Shown piece by piece: positions 39,001-54,000 of a stretch of 64,000 bases of DNA. The stretch is taken from positions 100,673,285 through 100,737,284 of the forward strand of contig NC_134827.1 in the NCBI RefSeq assembly GCF_004210375.1, given 5' to 3'. Position 1 is the stretch's first letter; every line of letters begins with the position of its first letter. The DNA is from Tachypleus tridentatus. Its lineage: Eukaryota; Arthropoda; Merostomata; Xiphosura; Limulidae. The translations under genes and the position numbers were made by a program. The notes beneath the pieces were generated by a model. The model was not told where the DNA came from, did no database searches, and saw only the letters and a program-made list of their open reading frames with translations.

Positions 39001-42000
39001 TGCATTCGTTTTTGTTGAATCTGTCGGTAATTGATTCTGTAAGTCGAATCAGGTGGTCTGTAGTTTGGCGGTTTTTTCGAAATCCGTTTTGAATTTCTGG
39101 TAATTTTGAATTTTCTTCTAAGTAAACTGACAGACGATTACTAATTATCCTCTCTAATACTTTGCCAATACAACTGATTAAGCTAATCGGGCGGTAGTTG
39201 TTTGGTTTATTCGCTGTCTTTCCTTCTTTCTGGAACATTAATATTATTGCTTCCTTCCAAGAAACGGGATATATCCTGCTGATAGTGAGAGATTAAATAA
39301 CGCTGTTAGGTGTTCATATAATCCCTGAATGCCTTGTTTTAGGAGGATAGCTTGAATACCATCTTCTCCAGGGGCTTTGTTTTTTTGTGTTGTTAATGGC
39401 AGTTACGACTTCTGTTACAGTGATATGTTTTATCAGTTGATGAGTGCTCCAGTCTTTTGTTTTTTCTTGGTGTGTATTTGTGTTGACTGGAAATTTAGGT
39501 TATATATACACCAAGAAAAACACGTCCGTTCTACGGATTAGTTGGTTTGTTTCGAATTTCGCGCGAAACTATACAAGGGCTTTCTGCGTTAGCTATACCT
39601 AATTTAGCAGTATAAGATTAGGTTTGGTTCGTTTGAAATTTCGCAACCCTCAGATTACGAGTCGAACGCCTTAACCCACCTGGCCATGCCGAGCCCCATG
39701 CGAAGTAGTTGCACGGACATATAACAGACAGTTTCACTACATCTAAACATATTCCATTTGAATAAAAATTTAAGTCTCACCTATAGATTATCGCATATAT
39801 AGCTTATTCTAAAAGTGTTTCAAACTGGTGCATATAGATATTTATATTTAAGGGTTTATTAAATTTAATTTTTGACCATGTTTTTTAAAGTTATTCAATA
39901 CAATGATTGCTTCGGTTGCAAAACTTAAAAGCTTTAATTCCTAAGCTATAATTTACTTACAAAATTACAATTCCACATTATCTAGCGTTGGCGTCAGTCT
40001 CAACGTGACTTAGTAAATGTCGACTTCACAAAAGTAGACAGTATGTCAGATTGGTTGGTTACTCGGGTCTTTTCTAGATTTATGATAAAATATCACGGAA
40101 ATTCTACTTTAGGCTATCACTCAAAATTATAATACAGGGTAAGGAGAAAAATTAATAAACAAGGGACTTTTGTTTCCAACTGCAGTTCAAAGTCTGTCAT
40201 ATGCTTAGAGACTAATCAAAATCCTGAATTTGTAACCCTCAAATTACCAGTTTGTTGTTATAGTGTTTGGCACCAGTAGATCCACACGTTGCATAATCTT
40301 CAATTATTTTCAGTTTTTTTCGGTTACAAAATAGTGCAAAAACACTGCCCACAAATATCGGATGAAACTAACCACACTAGGGAATTCGCTAGTAATTCAT
40401 TAGGATAATTATAATATTAATGGTATTTTTATTAATTTTTCTTTTGTAGAATCCATGTGGTTCTTCGGATTTTGTAACACACAAATCTATAGGCCATCGA
40501 GCAGTTTAATGTATAAATAATATGTAAAAATGTCTTTCAAAAACAGTTTAGTCCATATCTTTAATTTCTCCGAAAAGAAGACGAAGGCTCACTGGAGGTG
40601 TAACATGTTTTTACCCACTCGCATTACTATACGGTAGTGGGTTGTCTGTCTGTCAGGGCCCGGCATGGCCAGGTGGGTTTAGACGTGCGACTCGTAATCT
40701 GAGGGTCGCGGGTTTGCATCCCCGTCGCACCAAACATGCTCACCTTTTCAGCCGTGGGGGCATTATAATGTGACGGTAAATTCCACTATTCGTTGGTAAA
40801 AGAGTAGCTCAAGAGTTGGCGGTGGGTAGTGAAAACTAGCTGCTCTCCCTCTAGTCTTACACTGCTAAATTAGGGACGGCTAGCGCAGATAGCCCTCGAG
40901 TAGCTTTGCGCGAAATTCGAAACAAACAACCTGTCTGTCAGTCAGTAGTCATTAAAATGACGTCAGTAAAACGTGCGCATGTCATGAATCACGAGAAAAG
41001 GTATGCACCATGTAGGTTAAAACACAGCGTGACACATGAACTTCAAAAGTGCGAAATAAAACATATGCTACTTTAATTATGGTTTTATTTACTTTCGTAA
41101 CAAAACACTTCCGGGAACAGCGCGAAAGTACATCTAGGAAACAGCAGAAAGTACATCTAGTTCTAGAAGAGGAAACAGCAAACGTTACATTTTCACGAAT
41201 ACAGAATTTGACAGCGCGAAATGGATTTGCAAAATTCATTCGCAAATTGCAGTGGTCTTCCGATGAAATCAACAGTCTATTTGATAATCCAGATTTCTGT
41301 ACGTGAAATTTTCACGTACTAAACGGATATTTTTTAGAAAAAAAAAACGCGATTATATTTTGTTAATTGTGTAGAAGGCCCTTCATTCTTTTCAATTATG
41401 TGCAAAGAGTTTCGGTTAAAAGGAAAATAAACAGTGCAGAGTAAAAGGAAACGTATGTCGTGACCTTTGTAGGTCACTGTTGTATTGTATATGTTATATT
41501 ACCTTATGTATATATTTGTATGACTCTGTTATCTTATATATTTAACACAATCTTGTGTATGTACTTTTGTAGGACACTTTTTCTGGTACTCATCGGTCTA
41601 GTCATCCTTGGCACAACCTTTGACATACTCTCTAACACTGACCAGCGAACGAACTTTAAGAAGAAGAAAGAGGCTGAAGCGCCAAATGTGAACCCATCAT
41701 CCAAAGTTGCACGTGAACTAGAAGATAATTTAGGTATATACATATGTATACATAACTGAACCCAAGGTGTCAAAGTGTAAAATAACACAACAAAAGTTTG
41801 GTGAGTAAAGTCAACACACGTTTGAAATTAAACATAAGCACATCGTGGACTTTCAAAAACCAAACGTGTTAGTTAATACAATTTAAATTAATTGATTAAA
41901 CTTTTTACAATTTACGTAAGCGTAATGAAAAGACGACTTGAAAATACAAGTGTTTTAACAAGCACTGCTCGAAAGTTGTGTTCTTAAAAAACAAACACAA

Positions 42001-45000
42001 GTTGTTAAAATCACTTCAGTAACACGGTGTAAATATTTTAGTTCACACATGTTTGCTGTGTTTGGAGGACAGTTTGTGTTTTTGTGAAATAAAAAAATAC
42101 TTGAGTTAAAATTTTTATAGAAAAACTTATTTCTTCCAATAAACGTATTTACAGTTTAAAATACCATTTAAATATGTAAGTAATATAATATTAGAGGTAC
42201 GAGCCCAATATTAAATTTGTATTTGAATTTCTTTAAATCGATTGTCTATTGTTAAACACAGAGCTACAGAAGGAGTTGCCCCCAGTAGCTCAGCGGTATA
42301 TCTGCGGACTAACTACGCTAAAACCGGGTTTCGATGCCAGTGGTTGGCAGAGCACAGATAACCCATTGTGTAGCTTCGGCTTAATTCAAAACAACAACAA
42401 CGACACGAAGGGCTATTTGCGCTCTGTCGAGCGCGGGTATCGAAACCCGATTTTTAACGTTATAAACCTTCATACTTGTCGCTGAAAGACTTCTATTTCA
42501 AAAGGATTGTTCCTGTAACACTTAAAACTTACATTCATCTAATAACGACTAGGTTGTTTAAGATTCGGATGAAATAGTCAACGGTTTGGTTTGTTTTGAA
42601 TTTCGTGCAAAGCTGTTTTTGTTTTGTTTTGGAATTTCGCACAAAGCTACTCGAGGGCTATCTGTGCTAGCCGTCCCTAATTTAGCAGTGTAAGACCAGA
42701 GGGAAGGCAGCTAGTCATCACCACCCACCGCCAACTCTTGGGCTACTCTTTTACCAACGAATAGTGGGATTGACCGTCACATTATACGCCCCCACGGCTG
42801 GGAGGGCGAGCATGTTTAACGCGACGCGGGCGCGAACCCGCGACCCTCGGATTACGAGTCGCACGTCTTACGCGCTTGGCCATGCCAGGCCCACGTGCAA
42901 AGCTACACAAAGTAATCTGCGCTAGCTGTCCCTAATTTAGCAGTGTAAGACTAGAGAGAAGGTAATTAATCATCACCACCCACCGCCAACTCTTGGGCTA
43001 CTCTTTTACCAACGAATAGTGGGATTGACCGCCACATTATAATTTACCCATGACTGAAAGGGCGAGTATGTACGGTGGGACGGGGATTCGAAATCCCGAC
43101 CCTCAGATTATGAGTCGAGTGCCTTAACCACCTGGCGATGTCGGGTCTAGTTAACGAAGATATAAAGTGTTATTTAAAATTAAAACAGCTGTTCGACTCT
43201 TCTAGTTGTACTTATGTGTTATCATGTTCGGTTTATAATAGAACTACATTCCTTCGTCCCTAATTTGGAGACTCTGACCGGGAATATAAGCAGTGGTCAT
43301 CTAAAATATTAGCTGTCACATTTATAAATCCTCCCCAGCTGAAAGTGCATGGAGCATGTAGTGTTTACGCACGGATTCAAAACCGTCTCTTTATCTCTGA
43401 AATCAAAGTTTTCACTACAAGGTTTGACCTGCATTTATAAATCTGATAAACTAAAAATATAATCACATATATCTATTTTTTTTTTTAAAGACACACCAGC
43501 AGTTTCCTTAAGTGTTCTATGCATTTTTACAGATATACATAAATTTACATAAACAATTTGATTACCTTATATAACGTTTTACTTTGGGTTCCCATTCTAC
43601 GAAAATAACGGAAAAGGACGAATTTGGAAAGATATGAAAAGTCTCAAAATGGGGTCTTTTATTGGCTGAGGTGTAACTGTAATATTGCAAAAGCGCTCTC
43701 AATAGGTATATAATTTTCGTGAAGAGATCGTGCCTCGTTTAACTTGTATAAGACCGTCGAAAGTTCAAGGAAGGTCACGTATATCCTCTAATTTGTTTTT
43801 GTGTTTGACAATAAGCTCAAAGGTACACAATGGACAATCCGGCTTCTAGTGGTCAGTCTGCAGACATACCGTTGTGCCACTAGGGGGCGTATACTACAAA
43901 TGTTGTACCAGGGAAAAATGAGTGCTATATGAGGTTAAGGACATGATTTGTAAGTCAGTATATTGTAAGTAAAGTAGAAATATCTTGTCGTTATTTATTT
44001 TGAAGGTTATTTTAATGGACTGTTGTTACATGCTTTATAAATTATATATAATTATATAACCAAAGGATTATCTTATGTACACAAGAGTTGAAAACTTCTT
44101 ATTCCATGGCTTGTTTTATTCTTTTATAGAAAGCAATGTCACGTCTCAACTGAAACACTTTTTGTATATACGAATATAACGAATGAAAGAACTGAAACTG
44201 TAGAGGGAAATACAGCATAATTAACGGAAAAGCTCGAATTTTAAGGGAAATATATTAATAGAAGAGTTGAATTTTAAAAGGAATAATGGAAAATTAATGA
44301 AAAACTTGAATTTGATAGGGAAATTCAGAAAGGCAAATCTATTACTACTATGAATATATATGACACAGTGTTATTGTTGTCCAATAGATGATTCTGAAGA
44401 AAATAACTATTACATTTAAAAAACATAAAACAGAGAAATGTTTTTCTATATCTGTTGCAATACCCGTCCTATAGACAGAAGTTGTGGAAATTCATGGTTA
44501 ATGAAAGGTTATCTTAGGACATTACAGTTGTTTCTTCTTTTAAGTAATTGTAAAAACAACAATAACAAAAAACTCACAAAACTGCAAAACAGAAAATGTG
44601 AACCCACTAGTTCGCATGTACCTCTGTATGGAACCAATAAAGCCTTTATGCCAAATTTGATAAAGATTCATTCACAGGAGGAGAAATAGTGGTTAAAAAA
44701 TAACGCCCACAAAAACCGCAAAACTGAAAATTTGTATGTACCCTCCACATGGACCTAATGTACCTCCATACCAATTGTTGTGAAGATCCATCCACACCTT
44801 GCGAAGTAGTTATGTAGACAGACAACACACAGTATTGTTATATTTTTATAAATGTATTCACATCTTTTTATTAGGGGTTACACACAAAGTGAAGCAAGTT
44901 CTGGTAATCTTATCTCTGAAGAACAATCTCCGGAAGATTTTCAATACGTCGAGAGCAGAAGAGTCTATTGATGTGTTACACGGGATTCGCTTTTTAACTA

Positions 45001-48000
45001 TTAGTTGGATCATCATTGGACACTCCTGTTCTTTCGCTCTTCGGTGGCTTTTCTTTAGTGAGTATTCATGTTTTAAAAGCTAGTAAACTGACATACTATT
45101 TATAGTTTGCTTACGTAAGAACGGTGGTGTACATGATGAAACTACTCTATAGCACTTCTGGAAACGTTAAATTGTATCACGTATAACTCCAAACTGGCAG
45201 ACTACGATCCTTTTAACACAGCAAAAACAAGAAATATAAATTACAGACTTACCACATTCTAAGCACATCACTTCTAACCTATCTAATGTGCTTTTCAAAA
45301 AGGAGGATGCCTAATAATGTGATAATGAATATTTCTGGATACTCTAATGATTTAGAAGGAGAGGGAATGTAAGGTTTTGTTTCTTTCTTTAAGCGACTGG
45401 AGAGTTTCCAGCGTTAGATATCCTTAATTTTGAAATTATAAACTAAAGGAAAAAACAGCTAGTTAGTAGCGCTTACCACCAACTCTTGAGCAACTTTTGT
45501 GTAACTGAAAAGCGGAATTTGACCATTACCCCTATAATGTACCAACAATGCCAAACTAGAGAAAGCGATTTTTATTTCTCGGTGATTAAACGATGCGAAA
45601 TGCTACGCATGAACTACTAGTTAAAACCAGCCCTATGGTAGTGTTTTTTTTCTATTGTTAAAACCAGTTGTGTTGTAGTGTTTCATCACATTGTTAAAAT
45701 AACTTGTGTTGTAATGTTTCATTACATTGTTAAGGCCAGTCATGTGTTAATCTTTCAATACATTGTTTAGACCAGTCGTATTGCAATGTTTCATCACAAT
45801 GTTAAATGTTGCTTCCCAGTGGTGAGTAAAAGAAAGCTAAATATATATATGTATATAAAACGTTTCGTATTGAATGGCGCATTGCTGGCAACAGATAACA
45901 TAAAACTACTAAAAATAAATTAAAATAATCTTGCTTAAACTTAATATCACTAGTTCTTAAAAAACGTTATTTTCCTTCCTGATGTAGAATCTACTATAGG
46001 CATTGGAAATATTGCTCAGTCGCTTTGGCTTCAGCCATTAGTAAATGGAACTTTGTCCGTGGACACGTTCTTTTTTATGAGGTAAGTTAATTAGTTTGTC
46101 AACATTCACCACACATTAATATGATACACCCTTCTATGACTTGCTTTCTAAACTATTCAAAATTCGTCTATTATTTTCAGACTTAGTTATCTCTATAAGT
46201 CAGCCACCTAAGTTGCCAAAAATGAGATGTTTTCTCAGAAATTATCGCCACATTTTGGCCGTCTCTGTGTTCCCACCGGACTGTTTAGATCTAGCGAGTT
46301 GGAAGTTAGCTGTTTCAGATTGTTGACTCAACTTACCCACGGGGAAAACAGAATGGTGAACTTACAGTCTTGTACATAATTGGTGGAAACAAACAGAGTG
46401 AATAATTTTTCGTTTTACCTTCATCGGTGTTTCTTTGTTTTTTAACTTTCAGTCACGGGTTAGATTTAGTATTGTGTTGTTATTTTACTTTGGTATTGTT
46501 TTTCATGTAGTTTGTGTATTTCTACTATCAGAGCAATATAAACGAAAGAAAGTAATAGAGGCAGAGAAAAATAATGTCCATTATACATTTCATTGTTTTT
46601 TCTCTGTTATTTGAAGTTTATTTTACTGTAATTATCCCAGACCACTTAAGCCGTTCACCTGCGACTCTCTGTTTACTACGATTCCAATTCAACTGTACGT
46701 AATCCTTCATTTTAAAAGATTACACCAACTTGTTTGAGTTCGGTTGTTTCGGAATGTTCGCATAATGTTTAGTTACGCAAAGAGTTATCTGGGAATTTTG
46801 AACCGATAAGTTTAATGGAAAACATCCAGTCAACAAAAACCATCACTAACTCTTGGGTTGCTCTCGTCTGAGTGAATAGTTGGATTTAACTGCCACTTTT
46901 ATAGCAGGAAGTGTGGAACATGAAACCCACGATTTATAGTCCGGGGACGCTAACTACTAGGCCTGACTTGTACGAGTTTGTTTTGAATTTTCATGCAAAG
47001 CTAAACAATGGCTATCTGCGATAGTCGTTCCTAATTTACCAGTGTAAGATTGGAGGGAAGGTAGGTAGTCATCACTACCCATCACCAACTATTGGGCTAC
47101 TCTTTTACCAACTGATAGTGGGAATTACCGAACATTATAACGCCATATAGCAGAAAGTGCATGTTTGGTGCGATGGGGATTCAAACCCGCGACCCTCAGG
47201 TTACGAGTGTTTTGTACGAAATATAATTCAGCTGTACAAATCTTACTGACTGTCCTTCCCCTCTATCTTCAAACTAACCATCGTAAGCAAACCTAGAAGC
47301 CATTGTGAATTAACGTACTCTATTAAATATAACCGTTAGAGACATTTTAATTTAAATATAGAAGTTGAAGACGTTATGTTAATACGATTTTTGAGCCTTA
47401 ACACGTCATTACAGTCCATGTCGTCACGACTCACCATGTTCCATCTGATGACTGTGCTTCATGATAATGACCTAGTGGTCTAACGGTAAGCCTTGGGACT
47501 TATGATGCTAGAAAACCGAGTTTCGATACTCGTGGTTCACACAGCACAAACTGCCCTTTGTGTAGCTTTATGCTCGCCAACCAAGAAACAACATTAAAAA
47601 AAAGCCCATGCATTGCAGTTTTCGTAACAAAAGGCTCCATCCTAAGACTATTAGGGCCAAAGAACATAACTTTCTGCATGCTTTTCGTAATCCATCTCGT
47701 GTACGAGGATGACTGTTTCTCGGCGGAGGTTTCAATAGTTTGATCGCACAGTACATAAGCGCCGCCTCCGGCGACTTGGCATGAACGTCTTCGTATGGAA
47801 TAGTACGAATACTTGCTTTTATTTGCTAGCTGCTTAAGGTATACCATCGTTGAACAGGTACATCGGTGGCAGCTGCCTGGGTACTCTTGACTTGTAGCGT
47901 TTTTCCAAATAAATACGATTCTTGATTATGTTGCGTATACTGTTGGGCATGTGGACGATTTTTACCACTACCTTTATTATTGTTTTGCTTTTTTCCATCT

Positions 48001-51000
48001 GTTACAAGACACCGCACTTGCTTACCACAGGCGAAATACGAGCTGTTGTAGGTCTATTCCTAGGTAGTCCTGGTACCCCAAGTTGATTGATTTTCCTTTA
48101 TTTTCAGTGCCATAAAATAGAAGGAATACCTCCCTCTTAGAAATTCCAAATTCTCGATTTGGACACATCTTTATAACTTCAGTGTATGAACATTTGCTAT
48201 ATACTCTTTCCAAAAGCGATTATTATTATTTTTGATAAGATTACACTAGCTACCAAACTCCAATGTCAAAATGCAGTTCTGATACATTCCGTTCCAACAC
48301 TAAGGCTGTTTATCACGTGACTTCATTGCATATTTAAAATAATTTTAATATAACGTACTCAACCCTTGTATGTGACACAATTATAGTAAAAGTGAATTCC
48401 AACACTGATAACTAGAGTTATTCTGAATGAATAATATTATGCTGACATCTACATACTATTAGTGTTACTTAACACATTCATGTTTACAAGTGTTGTTGCA
48501 AGGAGAATATCTTACAAGTTAAGTAACACGTTAGTGTTTAGAATTAATGTTACAATGAGATTATCATACCATTATAGGAGTTTTTAACTGCTATATATAA
48601 CGTTGTTATTAAATATCCTTGCAGTATGCTAGGGTTGCCATAAAAGGCTGTGCAAGGTACTGTACGTGACAAACATCAGAGAAAAAAGTTATATGTCGGT
48701 TAAACGGGTAAGATGCAACTTTTATCAAGGCTTAAGAGTCGCTGTCATAAAGTTATTGTTTTTACAAGTGTTTAGCGTTATATAAACATAAGAATCTGTA
48801 CATGTAAATATATATATTTCTTCTATTTTTATAGTGGGTTCCTGGTAACATTTCTGACACTGAAACAACTAAAAAAATCAGAGGGAAAATTTCAACTGGG
48901 CATTTTTTACATTCATCGTTACTGGCGGTAAGTGAATATTTTGTGTTTTCTTATAGCAAAGCCACATCGGGCTATCTTTCTGAGTCCACGAAAACTTTGT
49001 GTTTTGTCTCACATTTGTCTGTGAGAAAAGCAAGGTAATAGACATTAATATCTTCAGATTGATCATCGAAATTTTAACATTTTTTATGAGCTCTAAAGTT
49101 TATCACCGAGTCACCAGGGGGATAGAACAATTTAAAAGTTAACCTAAAAATAATACTTAGACAAATGTGTTCTCTGTGTTCATTCTCCATTTCACATTTA
49201 TCCAAAGTTATAGCTTTTTTATTTTGTTTTACCGAATACTTAGCAATAAATCAAAACAGCTGTTTAGGAGCCACTTACTCTTGTAGTTTTGGTTTCACTA
49301 AAACCTTTTAATACACAGGAATCTGTGCTAAATTATATTTAAATTCAGCTTAAATTGGTATGCTTGAAAGAATAATTTGTGATCTATTTATTTTGTTTAT
49401 ACAAAAAGCCAGTTTTTTTTTTTAATAATGTTGTAAAAATGTTAAATCGGAAATAACAGTTTTTGTAGTTTGGAAAAAGGTAAAACGCAACATATACTGG
49501 CTCTAAACATTTTTCTTTATACATAAAATAGAGGTAAATAAGCAAGTTGCATTTGACATTTATATATATATAATTCATAGCATGACACCATTAATGATGG
49601 CCATCATTGCCTTTTCTGCTGTGCTTTTGCGTTATCTGGTAGGAGGTCCTGAGTGTCTTGACACCATCCAGATGTACGACGCCTGGTGCAAGAAAAACTG
49701 GTGGTTAAACGCCCTCTACTTACAGAATTTCATCGACACAAACAATATGGTGAGATCATCAACTGTTACGGCGTAAACTCCTTTTTTGAAGAGGCGTAAT
49801 CATAATAACTTATGTTTGTAACAAAACTGTAAATTTAGGTTTACTGTATCTTTGACACTACAGTATTTGTAGGGTATCGACTCTCTGTCTCGTACAGTGT
49901 TTTTTTTTTCGAGAAGAAGAGCCTATAATATTATTTCAACTACTCCATGCCCGCCATATCCATGGTAAACATAAATAGCTTTTTTCCAATCGAACTGATG
50001 AGCTCTGGTACTGAGCGAAACGCGTCGAAGGCGATGAATACGATGGACATAGTGTGGTTGAAATACAATTATAAACCACTTTTTAAAAATGTACCACATA
50101 AAGAATATAGCGTTAAAAACGCTAAGATCTAATACTACTTCATATGACAAATGTAAATGATCATAATGCACTTCGTGTTAATACTTTTAGAGATATAAAC
50201 ACAACGATGGAAGCGATCCCATAATTTCTGCATTTTAAACTCATTTCATTCACTGTTAGTTCCAGCATTGTATATATTATATATATATGAGTATATGTTT
50301 TAAATTGGTTAGACATTGATTTTAAACATAATTTGTGTTTGTGTATTTGTGTATTTATGTGATAACGTTACAATTTCTGATAATAAAATATAATGTTCGG
50401 TCACCAAATATTTCGATATACGAAGTTCAACGTTGAGACAGACAGCTTATTGAATGCTGTTCGACAATGTGATGTTCGTTTTGTTGTCAATGAGGAAACA
50501 GTTTTCGACAATGTCATGTTTCGACTTATTATGTAACAACGTGTCGATGCACAAACAGTTTACTGAATAGTATTTCTTTGAAGACTGGTTAGAGGCAGTG
50601 TAGATAACTAATGCTGGATGCGTTGACTTAACAAACGCATAGAAAAATCACTTCATTAAAGCTACCATTCTGTAATACTCTCATGTTCTGCAGCGAAAGA
50701 CGATATACAGGCGTTATCCATTCATTCTTGTTTCTTTTCAGTGTTTAAGCCATTCGTGGTATACAGCTGTGGATTTCCAGTTTTATCTCGTTACTCCGTT
50801 AATAATTTATCCACTTTACAGGTACGACTAGTATTCCATAATACAACTTTATAAAACATAACATTAAGCTGTGATTCTGTTAAGACATTTAGAAATAACT
50901 AAAGTTAAACATTAGGGTAAGAGTTAAAGATGATAAAACAATTATAATACACTTGTACAACAATTCACAAATGATTAAACATTAACAAAAGATAAAATAC

Positions 51001-54000
51001 CCTACAAATTGCACTCCCGAGTAATTTCAACAGAGCCTGTTGGTTATGTCTCTTGACTCACTCGAAACCCCATTACTGAACATGCTTGTTCTTTCAGGCG
51101 TGGGAGTGTTGTAAGTGATGGCTAATCCCACTCTTTGTCGGTGAAACGAAACTAGTTTCAGCAGGCAACGCTTGAGAATGGCAAACCAGTCCAAACTTGA
51201 CTGGAGATTTGCATCTTTTGTTACTTAAATTAAATAATGAAACTTTGATCTCTCGGTTTGGTATTACAATATTTTGCATAAAAGTAATTTAAATGAATAA
51301 ACACATACAATATTTCCCGTAAATAAGTATCGAGCTGAATGTTATTAGTAAGTGTTACTTATTTATTTTATCTTAATTATTATCTTTTAACAGAGATCTC
51401 CGATGGGGAGCGCTCATCTGGCTGGTTTTCTTTGTAGCTACTTCTGTGTTAACTGGTATCATTACAGCTACTCAAGACTTGCCTCCTGTTCCATTAATAA
51501 CCAAAGCCATGTAAGTCTATACATTGCTTCACTGTCTGTTCCTTACTTTCCCAGGAACAGGGAACACTTGTCTAATTTAATGTAAAGGCGGGAGAAAAAG
51601 ATATAATTATAACTAATGAGTATTTGGCGATTTTATTATTACCTTTAAAAAAGCAAATCAGATAAGAACAAGGAAAACGTTTCTTAAACAACCATCTTAC
51701 CAAACTGTTTAAAAATTAGGTCATAATTATTTACTACGCTGTAATATTTTCAGTAGTTTTAAGGTAATTAATTTTTGCTGTATTATTTAACGAAAATAAA
51801 GAAAAACAGTTTCCAAAAACCTAAGTTCCAGCATCTTCCTTAAAATGTGTCGCGCGGCCAATCATGGATCAATTTATCACTTATACGTAAGAACCTGATT
51901 AATAAGGTTTAGTTTTTGAAAATATAATAAAACTATATGTAGTTTTATTATAACGGCAGTAGAATCATACAAGAAATCAGTTCGAAACTAATATTAATGA
52001 AGCGTCAAAAATTGTAAATTTATCGTTAGTACCAGATCATTCCAGAACATACAAAAAGAAAAAATATATTGTATATATATTAGTATTTTGTATATGATTT
52101 AAATTGAGCAGCACGCTTCTTTATAATGTCACCATACGTTTGTCAAGGTATGGTATTATTATTGTGAAATATTGTTTAAAGTAGCATGCATCCTCATAAT
52201 TCACTTATGTTAACTGGAAGATTTTTGATATTTTTAGTTTCCATATAAACTCACATAGCCTTAAAAATACTGATATCAAGACTTTGTTCAGACCAAACCA
52301 TGGATGAAAATATTCCACCAGTTCCCTTTCTTATCCAGGTATCGTTTCACCACATTTGCTGCATCTGTCGACGCAATTTCTTGGTAGCAGACGAATCATT
52401 GTCTAATTTTTGCTCCTCTTGGAGTCAAATGATATACGAGAATCTTCTTGTACCAGTCAGTAATAAGAATAATATCGATTTCTTGTAGATGTCCAATACA
52501 ATTGGCTAACTTGAACCCGACGCTTTATTTGTTCCCAAACAAACTTTATTGTAAATGTAAAACAACCCTGTATTGTTTCTCTGCCCGTCATCGAACAGAT
52601 TATCATTACGTCTTGCCAAAGAATTTGAACTTAAGCCTTTTGGTCTAGTAAACAAACTAAACAACTCAAAGCCGTTTTATGAGCAGCTCTGCTGCGGCTA
52701 AAACAACTGTGATGTGCTGTTTGGTGTAAGTACGGAAGAACGCTGTTTAGTTTTAGATTTTAAAAGTGTTTATAAGACTGGATTGATAGAAATAAAAACA
52801 AACTTTAATTCTTATGACTTTCTACCTTATGTATACTAGAGGCAACTCCAGGCTCCCATAGCCTTCCCAACACCTACACCCCCAAAGTGTTGCCTTATAA
52901 TTCTCGAAAAATGCTACTTTTTAGCAATGAGCCCTTGTCCTTCTGATGTCCTCTGCACCTTACTGAAGATCTCTACTGGACTGAAGGAACCCACATAAAG
53001 GGAATACTCTTATTCACTTGATGTCAGATTTGAAGTGGTTTCTATCCCAACCACTTTTATAAGAGTTTATAGGATTCTTGAGCCTTAACATGTCATTACA
53101 GTCTATGCAGCCACATACAGCCATACTATCAGACGATCGTACGCCTTGGCAATAATCCTGCAATGTAGTTACATTACAATTTATAATGCTCACTAGTTAT
53201 CCATAGTCTATTTTGTCAATAAAAATAGACAGATTTTTCCCTTTACCTTTGTGTTGTTCACTTGTCAGAAGACACCGCACTTTGCTCACCGTGGTTAGTA
53301 TACAATTGTTACAGGTCTTTTTGGTCGTTTTCGTTCTTTAAGTTGATATATATTCGTTTGTTTTTCAATGTTACTAAGTACAAGAGATATAAAAATATCG
53401 CAAATCTTTAGGAATTACGATGTGTATTTGAAATGTTCTATCAGATTGTTGCAAATTATGATCTGAGTGTGAAAATTTTGTGTTAGATTGTTGAAAATCA
53501 TGATCTGAGTGTGAAATGTTTGTATTAGATTGTTGCAAATTTATGATCTGAGTGTGAACTTTTGTATTGGATTATTGTAAATTATGATCCGAATGTGAAA
53601 TATTTGTAATAGATTGTTGCAAATCATGATCTGAGTGTGAAAATTTTGTATTAGACTGTTGCAAATCATGATCTGAGTGTGAAAATTTTGTATTAGACTG
53701 TTGCAAATCATGATCTGAGTGTGAAAATTTTATATTAGACTGTTGCAAATCATGATCTGAGTGTGAAAATTTTGTATTAGACTGTTGCAAATCATGATCT
53801 GAGTGTGAAAATTTTGTATTAGACTGTTGCAAATCATGATCTGAGTGTGAAAATTTTGTATTAGACTGTTGCAAATCATGATCTGAGTGTGAAAATTTTA
53901 TATTAGATTGTTGCAAGTTATGATCTGAGAGTGAAATATTTGTATTGCAAAGAGCTGTTGCAAATTCCTTCCAAAAGTGATCAAATATTAGTTGCATTAC

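Larger units (their letters stand above)
37568..39505 (-). mobile_element. Jockey-like LINE, 5'-truncated, copy 1
   Basis: 3' end at the left, starting in sequence (acccaggagggtcaggtac) shared with copy 2 at 57830. A 3' UTR of about 430 bp is interrupted by T-rich and TA simple repeats. The reverse transcriptase follows, read right to left. The 5' end is lost just before a SINE at 39543. Lies in intron 4, antisense to the gene. Confidence 0.85.

Noticed and set aside
49923-50171. Open frames on both strands in intron 9
   Set aside because: Short, overlapping and without motifs; chance frames in AT-rich sequence.
52280-52480. Possible transposase C-terminus on the - strand
   Set aside because: Some coding-like wording but no catalytic motif, termini or partner copy; left unassigned.
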